A stretch of DNA of 64,000 nucleotides from positions 837,413-901,412 of the forward strand of contig JAKLMB010000015.1 in the NCBI GenBank assembly GCA_022813625.1, given 5' to 3'. The stretch comes from Aaosphaeria pasadenensis (taxonomy: Eukaryota > Ascomycota > Dothideomycetes > Pleosporales). The notes under the pieces are model-generated. The model did not search any database, had not been told where the DNA came from, and saw nothing but the letters and a program-made list of their open reading frames with translations. Shown here one piece after another: positions 56,181 to 64,000 of the stretch; position 1 is the first letter of the stretch; the number at the start of each line of letters is the position of its first letter. The translations under genes were made by a program, and so were the position numbers.

Positions 56181-59100
56181 CTAACGAGCTTGAAGCTCTG
56201 TCGTCTTCATTCCATTCAGCATGCTCAGAGGGTCCTCGCCCCCGTTTGTCAGACTCAGAAGCGCTCGACTGGCATCTAGCCTGCGCTTCATCGCCGCCGC
56301 AGTCCGCTCTTGTCCTCGGCTCCCAACGTCATCCTCCACCCATCGAATCTTGTTGATCATGAAGCTCAGTCCGTCATGCGTCCGGCTCTTCCGACTCGAC
56401 ATACCGTATTCCACCGTCCCTTCGTACTTGTCGATCTTGGGTAGAATCAACAGCTCCACCTGCAATTCCATGTCTGCCGGGGGTGTCACAGGGGCCGCAG
56501 GGAGTTTGTCCAACGTGTCGGCGGCATCCGATGGGTCATTGGGCGCCGTAATGCGCGGATCTAGCATGCCCACATCCACAGTGTCATCCCATTCGCCGCG
56601 AATCCACCCCGAGTGGATTGCTGCTGCTATCGGATCGGAATCGTCTCGGTAGATGCGTGCGCCCCAAAGATGGTGTTGCAAAACAATCTGCTGTCTCTGT
56701 CGTGGTTTCAGATAGTATCGATGTATCCTGCAAGTAACCGTGCAATTGATCGGGTTCCTCTCGAACACTGGCATTGGCTTGGGCTTGGAGGCATAACTGA
56801 ATTGATCGTCCAGCGCAGAGTTAGGCTTGGGCAGCTCAGGTTTCGCCTCGTATAGGTAGGATCCGAGATGGTGACGGGGATGCTTGCCAGCTTCCTCTAG
56901 TACAGCCGAAATGTCGTGAACTCTCGAGGAAAATTTTGGCGAGGGAAGAGGAGCTGGTTGGCCAGGCCGGCCTCCGTGGTGATGGTGATGGTGGGGAGCA
57001 GCGTGGTAATGATGGTGGTGATGGGACGGTTGCGGTGTATTTCCATTTGGAGGCGGATTTGGGTATTTACCAGGGAAAGGTGTAGCTGTCGCTGAGTGAG
57101 GTTGCTGGGCTTCCTCGTCCTGTTTGTGATGATGATGGTGATGGTGACTGCCAAAGTTAGTCTTGATGCCGTACTCAGACCATGGGAGAACTTACTGGTG
57201 CACATGATGGTGGTGGTGACCAGGGTGGTTGTGCTTGTTGCGCTTGGACCCACGCCCTGAAGGCGTTCCCCTGCCATCAACACTCTCATTTTCGAAGACA
57301 AGCTCCTCATCCTTCACCCTCTTCGCTTTTCTGCCATTCTGAGAGTTGACTCTCTGGAGCCGCAATTCATTTAGGTCCAGCCCCTGAGGCGGAGGCTCTA
57401 TCCCGTTTCCAGGCATCGGGCTCTGTCGCGAAGGAGTAGAGCTGCCCAGTCCGCTTCCCAACCCCGAAAACATGCGTCCAAATTCACTCTTGATACTGGG
57501 GTCTTTCCCAATCGATAACGGCTGGCTCTGCGCACCCTGGACGGCCTGGGGGAGTGGTGAGGCGCGCCCCGTCCGCCTGTTAGCCTCTGGGCCAAGCGCG
57601 AGTAAAGCTTTCGAGTGCTGGTCATATAGCAATCGATTGCCATACGCAGATCCTCCAGAGGACAAAGATCGTGATAGCTGCTCTCCTTTCAACTTGTCGC
57701 TGGAATTCGGATCTGACGTTGGAGGAGCGTGGTACTGCTCCAATACACGATGGCTTAGATGATCTAGGCTGCGGCCGCGCACCATATCCTCCGCACCAGG
57801 ACCTGGATACGTCGGGCCTTGTGAGGGGTGTGGGTATCCATACCCTCTGTACATGGGAGCCGTCTCCTCCCTTCGTGGCTCGCCAGTCTCTCGTGGGGCT
57901 TCCTCAGGCACGGTATGGCGCCATATATTGCGTTCAGGAGGAGGCGGGCCACCTCCAGGTCGCTGATCCCGGGGAGGGCTATACGGCGCCTGTGTGACTG
58001 GCTGCACTGTGACGGGCCGATCTCTTTCGCTGGTCGGCTGCCCAAGAAGTTCGGCGGCATTGGGTCTAGTATGATGCGACTCCCCCAAAGTACGGCGTCG
58101 TTCCTCGGGTTGGCCATAAGCAGTGCGTCGCGCTCCTGGCGCATCGTACAGCGCGCGCACATCTTGCTCGGGCTGAACTGCGGGTTGACTATTGGGTCTT
58201 GGAGGCATGCCTGTACTCTGTCGCGGGTCCCTCGCCGATACATCATGAGGAGAGTTTCCGAATGCACGCGCGCCTTGGAAAACCATTGGTCTATACGGTT
58301 GTGTGTTTGGGGGAGGGGCCTGGCGTCCTTGTAGCTCAGGGGAGCCGTGAGCGCTGTATGAGCGAGACGGGGATGCAGCGGAATATCCGTATCCTTCTGG
58401 CGCTTTATGGGCACCACCAGGGAACACATGTCTCTCAGGGGATGGTTGGCGACGGAAAGGTTGGAACTCAGATCTGGAGCCCGATGATAGGTTGCGCCGG
58501 GGTGATGGTGGTTGCATGCTGTGACTGCTCGGCGGAGGCACGCTCCCTGGCGCACTGGACGGCGATGATTGTGAATGTGAGTGTGTGTGAGAGTGTGATT
58601 GTGATTGCGACGGTGGATTGGGTGCACCTGTGTCACCACCGCCGATGATGGAAGAGATGGACATGCTGCTTCCCGGACGGTGTCCCGGGCCTAGCGCTAG
58701 CCCGGGCAGTTCACGCGCAGGTCCAAAAGCCGACGAAAAGGGAGGTCGCGGCCCCTGTGAACCGTGGATGTGTTGTTGTTGATGTTGTTGTTGTTGCTGT
58801 TGCGGAGACGAAGGGGGCGGCATGTGGGAGCGCGGGTACGAAGGAGGAGGAGGTGGCTCATGCGAGGGAGCTGCAGAAAGTGTTAGCAATGATGAGCTGT
58901 GATGGAAGGACGCGATAAGATGCAGCTACGGGAGCTGGCTTCCGTTACAAGGACGCGGGGAAGGTATTACCTCCGAAGGGATTAGGGGGGCTTGCGCCCC
59001 CAAGCGATCGCCTACGTGAAGCATCGAAGCCATACGGCTGGTGACCGGGAGCGTTGTGTGAGCCGCTCATGGACGGCGGGCCAGCTTGAGGTGGAGGCGG

Positions 59101-60142
59101 AGGTTGAGGTTGGGGTTGAGCGACGGAAGGATGAGGTTGAGGATGAGGATGAGGTTGAGAATGAGGATTGGAAACATGCAAGTGATTCGAAGCTACGGCT
59201 AGAAGAAGACATGGTCGATCAGCGGATGCTACAGTATTAGCGCGACAGGGGGGGTACGTTCGCTTAACACGCGCCACCTCTGCGGGCGGTGGACAGCGAA
59301 AAGTGATGATGTGTGCGGGTGCGGTGCGGTGCAGTATGGGGGAAAAAAATGCGCCAAACGTAGCCAGGGTCTCAGCGTGGCGAACTTGGAGAGACTGAAC
59401 AGTTGGGATACCGAGACGGAGAAGAGCAGTATTTCGTCTCCGAATGTCTGGCGTCATGACAGCGCAGCTTCGCATGGAGCTCCAGGCGCGAAGCGCTAGC
59501 TAGTAGAGCCGCTGCTCCAGAGCTTCTTCGCCCTAGCCGCTGCCTCCCATTGCGAGCTGTAGCCAGCCAGAATGGGAGCCAGAGAACCAGAAAGTATGGC
59601 GAGCTGAGCCGAACTGCCTCCCGCATCCCCAGTATCCGCGCAACTAATGTCTCTCCAAGTGTTGAGAGCCGCCCACGCGAGCGGGTCTCACTCCAATCTT
59701 AAGACATATTGCTGGGTGCTGCTTTGGCTGCACCTTACATTGCAGTATGCAATGCACCGCGATGGAATAGACTCGCAAACACGTAGAGCGTACCTGAATT
59801 TGTATTTCCCCACGATGTATGTCTATCGCCTTGTCCTGCCGGAGCACCTGCGCCAATTTCAGGTGCCGTGTGCAAACCATGACTGCTTTTCCGTGCATGT
59901 GTCTGCGCAGTATTAGGAAGGAATGGATCTCGTCGCTGTGGAGGATATGGATCGGTCGCGAAGGGTGCGTGGAAGGGAGGCTGGAGCTGAGGTTGAGAAT
60001 GCGAAGCGGCCGGAGGATAGCTCGAGTACGGAGGTTGCGTTGTCTGAGGGTTTGGGTGATTCGGATTGTGAATGAAAGGTCGCTCCTGTCGCGTGTAGGG
60101 CTGCTGAGGCTGCTGAGGCTGCTGAGGCTGGCGTGGATCCAT
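56181..60142 (-). CDS. rxt3: Rxt3 subunit of the Rpd3L histone deacetylase complex
   Basis: Four minus-strand exons: 60142-59794, one ending at 58971, then 58870-57196 and 57147-56181. The start of exon 2 is unsure. Acceptors giving 59228, 59198 or 59192 all keep the frame, so the protein is 1070-1082 aa. The first 750 residues are disordered: Pro/Gln/Ser/His-rich with poly-Q (QQQQQQHQQQ), Ser-His repeats and a polybasic stretch (GRKAKRVKDEE). Exons 3 and 4 meet inside a long His run (HHHHHVHHHHHHHH). The last 190 residues are the Rxt3 domain: NPINCTVTCRIHRYYLKPRQ, LWGARIYRDDSDPIAAAIHS, GWIRGEWDDTVDVGMLDPRI, MELQVELLILPKIDKYEG and GMSSRKSRTHDGLSFMINKI. Rxt3 is a nuclear Rpd3L subunit involved in gene repression. 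It is divergent from btn1 across 2.1 kb. Confidence 0.9.
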
Positions 60143-60553
60143 CTTGACTTTTCGCACGGAAGGAGGAATGGAGGAGCGTAGGAAGGAATGATGCGCTGAT
60201 GGATGCGAACAGACGGGTTAGTAATGGACGGGACGGGTTGACATAGTGACTCGACCAGCGTGTGAGGCTGGAGGAAGTGGAGGAGGTCGAGGTAGAAGAG
60301 GAGGAAGAAGAAGAGTGGAAGAATGGACAAGAAAGTGACAGCTCGAGGAAGAATAGGTGAGGAGAATTGCTGAAATGGGCATGGGCATGGGCCATTAGGG
60401 CATTAGACCTTAGACCTTAGGTAGACCCCGGGAGAGTGCGTGTGCTCAAGTGCTTAGAGCTCAGATGCTTAAGGTAGCGGTAGATTTGTACAAGGACTAG
60501 CCTCTATGTAGGCCGGGGCCAGCATTAGGGCTGTTCAGGGCACTCCAGGTAGA

Positions 60554-60586
60554 ACCTACAGTACACCTACAGTACACCTACAGTAC
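60554..60586. repeat. 11-bp tandem repeat, three copies
   Basis: ACCTACAGTAC repeated three times without mismatch, with a partial fourth copy (ACCTACAC). Non-coding, in the spacer upstream of rxt3. Confidence 0.95.
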
Positions 60587-61086
60587 ACCTACACCCACCG
60601 AGTAGATATCTAAGCACGGAGTAGAGACTTACTACACCTACCCTCATCCTCACTCTCACTCCTCCATCATATGCTCCTCCATTACAGAAAACCCTGTGCT
60701 GCCATTACTGTACCTTAAACCCATATCTCACTGCACATATTCCCTGCACTGGCAAGCCACAATTAACGCCCTCGACCAGATCGTCGTTTTTGGGGTAGCA
60801 CCACGGAGTGCTGGCAATGCAAACCATTGGTAACTGTCTCTCCCGCAAAGATGCTGGTATCCTACCTACCGACTACATGATTACTGCTACTAATGCGACG
60901 GGTACTGGTAACTGTTTGCTTCCCTCCTGCTTGAATGCGCTGGCTCCCTCCACCGCTCCGAAGACCAGGGCACGCGCATATCATACACCTGGATGCGCAC
61001 ACATGCGCACACAGGTCAGGCACGAAAATGTGCAGACACTGCGGTCAACCTTCAGGTCGGCCACCTGGTGCAATCAATCAACTCAG

Positions 61087-61118
<32 letters not shown>
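61087..61118. repeat. (TCAA)n microsatellite
   Basis: Eight perfect TCAA units, with two further units just upstream after a short interruption. Read in frame it gives a spurious SINQ repeat. Confidence 0.95.
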
Positions 61119-62273
61119 CCGAGACGTGAACACACCATCGGGTCTTGACGGCACACACGATGTGCACCCATCACCCCGAGGTAGCATTGATATTGTACTT
61201 TTGTGCGCGGTTGCAGCTCATCGAAAGTAGGCACGGAGTACCCCGTAGAAAGAGGCTAAATCTAGCTGGAAGCCCGGGATGGATTCCTCTGTCCTTCAGC
61301 TTCGGGAGCTTTGCGCACCCGGAAGGTATTCCTTTTCCTGTTCCTGTCTGATCGGTCTAGAGGACGACGGCTGTCTAACGGCGCACAAGCCCTTGTCCTT
61401 GTAGACTGGACAAAGTAAATATTCTGTGTGGGTAGGCTGTACTCCGTACTCCGTGTCATAAGGCACAGAACATATCGTAAGTAGATTGTCATTGTGGATG
61501 TAAGATGCGGATCATCCCTGTCTGGTCCTTGGTGTCCTTGGTGTGAGAGTTAGATATGTACAGTACGGGTAACACAGGTTCACCTAAATAAAGACGCAAG
61601 CCAAACCCCCACACCCGTTGGTTTGTTACGATAATTAATACGAGCCCATCTATAGGATGCCAGCTGCATTCTCCGGCCATATCAACAATTGCCAGACTCA
61701 GTGCCAATTAATCCTTTAAACCATGTATTCACTGGTCAACTCTTTTGAAAGATACTAGTAGCTAAAAGTTAATTACATATTCGTATCAAGTCGACATCTA
61801 CTCGATACTTGGTAAACACTCACATGCGCATGTTGGACTTACTGGGTGACTGGCTACGTAAGAGGCTAAGCTGGTTCTGTCGATCCGATAATCTTCCGAC
61901 GAGTACATACAGATGCCATCACAGTACTAACATTACATATATACCTATACCTAGGGATCTAATCTATCCTTCTCTTTCCTTCAACTATTCCCCTTCAACA
62001 CTCGAGAATATCAACAGGCAGAGAGATAGTAGCTGTATGATGCCATCATTGTATTTCTCCGCATAGTCTAGCTCGCAGCCCTTCCTATCCACCTCCGGTG
62101 CAGCAGCATCATCGTCACCGCCTTGGCTCGAGACAATCTCACATCCGAGCCCTCTTCAGAGTCAAGTCATACGCCCATCTCAACTCCACCACGTGCACTA
62201 TACGCACCCCTCTCTCCACGGCTGCTTCGTTATGTAAATAAGTCTACCTTATCCCCTACAACGCCGCAAGCAA

Positions 62274-63740
62274 ATGCCTCTCCCAATGCCTGGATCACCC
62301 GCAGCCTCATGGGCCATGTACCGGGCTCGTCTGAAGGCAGTCTTCGATGGTGCCGACCCTCGTGTACTTGCGGCGTTTTGGTTGTTTGGTATGTAACTCT
62401 TCTTGCATGTAAATCATGGAACTCCGTATAAACATTTGACATGTCATCGTTGGCCACAGTCCCGCTCACGCTCTCCCCTAGGCCTTATCAATAACGTCCT
62501 CTACGTTATCATACTATCCTCTGCGCTCGATCTCGTCGGCCCCAACGTCCCCAAGGGAGTCGTACTCCTTGCCGATGTCATTCCGTCCTTCGTAACAAAG
62601 CTATGCGCTCCCTACTTCATACATAAGATCCCATACAACATTCGCATCGTTATCTTCGTTGCCTTGTCTGTGGTCGGCATGCTCGTCGTAGCCCTCACGC
62701 CCGGCACACAAGACCCGCGTACAATTAGCATCAAACTGTGTGGCGTGATGTTGGCGAGCTTGAGTAGTGGTGGAGGTGAATTGAGTTTCCTGGGTCTTAC
62801 TCATTATTACGGACACTTCGCCCTGGCAGCTTGGGGGAGCGGCACTGGTGGCGCAGGTCTGATTGGCGCGGGAGCATACGCCATCGCTACAACGACACTC
62901 AAGATCGATGCACGAACTAGCCTATTGGCCTTCTCCTTCTTGCCTGTGATTATGCTCATGAGCTTCTTTCTCATACTTCCACTGGAGCCACTCCGTAAAT
63001 CTTCTGCGAAACATGCCGAGTATGAAGCCATCGACAGTGATGAGCCGGATCAACGAAATGATGCATTGAATGACGATAGTCGCCGTGAAGAACACGAGGG
63101 TCTCCTTTCGTCCTCGATGCTCTCTGAATCGGGACGCAGCTTTGGGAATGTTGGCACCAAGCAGAAAGTCGGCAATGCCTTAAACAACTTCACAGCGAAT
63201 CTTCGACGGTCCAAGGCGCTTTTCTTCCCCTACATGCTACCTCTGCTCTTGGTCTACATCGCCGAGTACACGATTAACCAGGGTGTCGCACCCACGCTTC
63301 TGTTTCCGCTCTCTGAGAGTCCGTTTGATGAGTATCGATCGTTCTATTCAACGTACGGTGCCATCTACCAGGTTGGTGTTTTCATTTCCCGCTCGTCGAC
63401 GCCATTTATCCGAGTGCACCACCTATATTTTCCATCTTTCTTGCAGGTGGTGAATCTGATACTCCTGACGCTGCATGCAATGTTCGATTTCATCCCCAGC
63501 TTCTACATTGTGTGCATCATCATCTTCTGGGAGGGGCTTCTTGGCGGATTGGTGTACGTGAGTACCTTTGCGGAGATCACGGATAACGTCCCGCGAGAGG
63601 ATCGAGAATTCAGTTTGGGGGCAACGAGTGTAAGCGACTCGGGTGGAATCTGCGCGGCAGGGTTCATTAGCATGGCCTTTGAAGTATGGTTGTGCTCATG
63701 GCAAGTGAGCCACGGCAGAGACTACTGCAAACAGCAGTAA
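62274..63740 (+). CDS. btn1: Btn1/CLN3 (battenin) family membrane protein
   Basis: Exon 1 is 62274-62388 and exon 2 is 62482-63740. The 93-base intron has donor GTATGT and acceptor CCCTAG. The product is 457 aa. The start is the first ATG after an in-frame TAA at 62235, and the first exon ends DPRVLAAFWLF, which joins to GLINNVLYVIILSSALDLVG in the next exon. About 11 hydrophobic segments follow, with the CLN3 signatures PNVPKGVVLLADVIPSF, SSGGGELSFLGLTHYYG and, at the end, SDSGGICAAGFISMAFEVWL. A hydrophilic loop at about 210-275 carries the acidic LLSSS segment. CLN3 proteins sit in the vacuole/lysosome membrane; yeast Btn1 affects vacuolar pH and basic amino-acid transport, and human CLN3 loss causes Batten disease. 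Confidence 0.95.
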
Positions 63741-63925
63741 TTAGGTGATGATTTGCATGTATGTACATGTGTAAGTGTAAGTGGTAATAGTACACGGTAC
63801 ACCTAGGTCGAACCAGAAGAAGACGTGTTGTTTTTCTTTATTATATCTACAACTATGTACGACGGTTCTTTCAACCATATTCTCTTGATTTACATGTGTT
63901 ACGAGCAATTTAACCACCTCCGTCA

Positions 63926-63926
<1 letters not shown>
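63741..63926. other. 3' flank of btn1
   Basis: 186 bases holding the presumed btn1 3' UTR. Nothing else seen. Confidence 0.6.

Positions 63927-64000
<74 letters not shown>
63927..64000. repeat. homopolymeric G run at window end
   Basis: 74 uninterrupted G up to the end of the window. A perfect G run of this length directly after normal sequence is far more likely to be a sequencing or assembly artefact, or a contig end, than genomic DNA. Confidence 0.9.

Larger units (their letters stand above)
60143..62273. promoter_or_regulatory. divergent intergenic region, rxt3 / btn1
   Basis: 2.1 kb with no supported gene. It holds an 11-bp triplicate (60554-60586), a (TCAA)n microsatellite (61087-61118) and one TACTCCGTA (61440-61448). 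Confidence 0.55.

Noticed and set aside
57764..58639. 291-codon minus-strand frame within rxt3
   Set aside because: It is in a different frame from the rxt3 exon covering the same bases, has no ATG-led domain and is a by-product of GC-rich repetitive coding sequence.
62123..62431. 102-codon frame upstream of btn1
   Set aside because: It overlaps btn1 exon 1 in another frame. The btn1 frame joins across a consensus intron to the conserved GLINNVLYV segment, so this one is a shadow.
1..64000. CRISPR arrays, secondary-metabolite cluster, LTR or DNA transposons
   Set aside because: No spaced direct repeats, no PKS/NRPS/terpene core genes, and no reverse transcriptase, integrase or transposase motif or terminal repeat was recognised.

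Overview
The window comes from the nuclear genome of a filamentous ascomycete (Pezizomycotina). The evidence is the spliced gene structures (short introns of about 48-100 bases, donors such as GTAAGT or GTATGT, CTAAC/CTGAC-like branch sites, CAG/TAG acceptors), monocistronic genes on both strands with long spacers, and the gene content: a DSC ubiquitin-ligase subunit, RRG9, ISA1, an Rxt3 subunit, an mpaB-type oxygenase and a Mug190-like protein. The class could not be resolved from sequence alone. I rebuilt exon structures by hand; every gene reported as complete has exon lengths that sum to a multiple of three.

Layout. 1-8.8 kb is gene-poor, with one small two-exon gene (67 aa) and a run of same-strand ORF fragments. 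8.8-17 kb holds a Mug190/tricalbin-like lipid-transfer protein (-), GlcNAc-6-phosphate deacetylase (+) and a secreted beta-helix glycoside hydrolase-like protein (-). 17-26 kb is sparse: tRNA-Ala(AGC), a six-exon orphan gene (578 aa) and a probable decayed gene near 25 kb. 26-36.3 kb carries a MATE transporter, a secreted agmatinase-type ureohydrolase with nine exons, ISA1, a Dabb-domain protein with no long ORF of its own, DSC3 and a small self-repeating protein. 37.5-53.3 kb carries RRG9, an mpaB-like oxygenase, a C-factor-type SDR, cytochrome c, a mitochondrial PDH/BCKDH kinase, an unknown 216-aa protein and PFK-2/FBPase-2. 56-63.7 kb carries the Rpd3L subunit Rxt3 and the CLN3 homologue Btn1. 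The window ends in 74 consecutive G.

There is no biosynthetic cluster. Several neighbours serve mitochondrial or central metabolism: cytochrome c, PDK, PFK-2, ISA1 and RRG9. The CYC1 and ISA1 promoters share a CCAATCA box, which fits CCAAT-complex (HAP/HapX) control of iron-dependent genes, although this is inferred.

The most unusual observation is at the PDK stop codon. It sits in the context CAA TAG CAA TTA, an exact match to the UAG-CAR-YYA leaky-stop consensus. It is followed in frame by 102 sense codons with about 80% G/C at third positions. This suggests a C-terminally extended kinase made by programmed readthrough or by alternative splicing. Other points of interest are 14-36 nt microexons, an intergenic 9-mer (TACGGAGTA) found about 14 times more often than chance, and an 8-bp tandem repeat next to the orphan gene's start codon.
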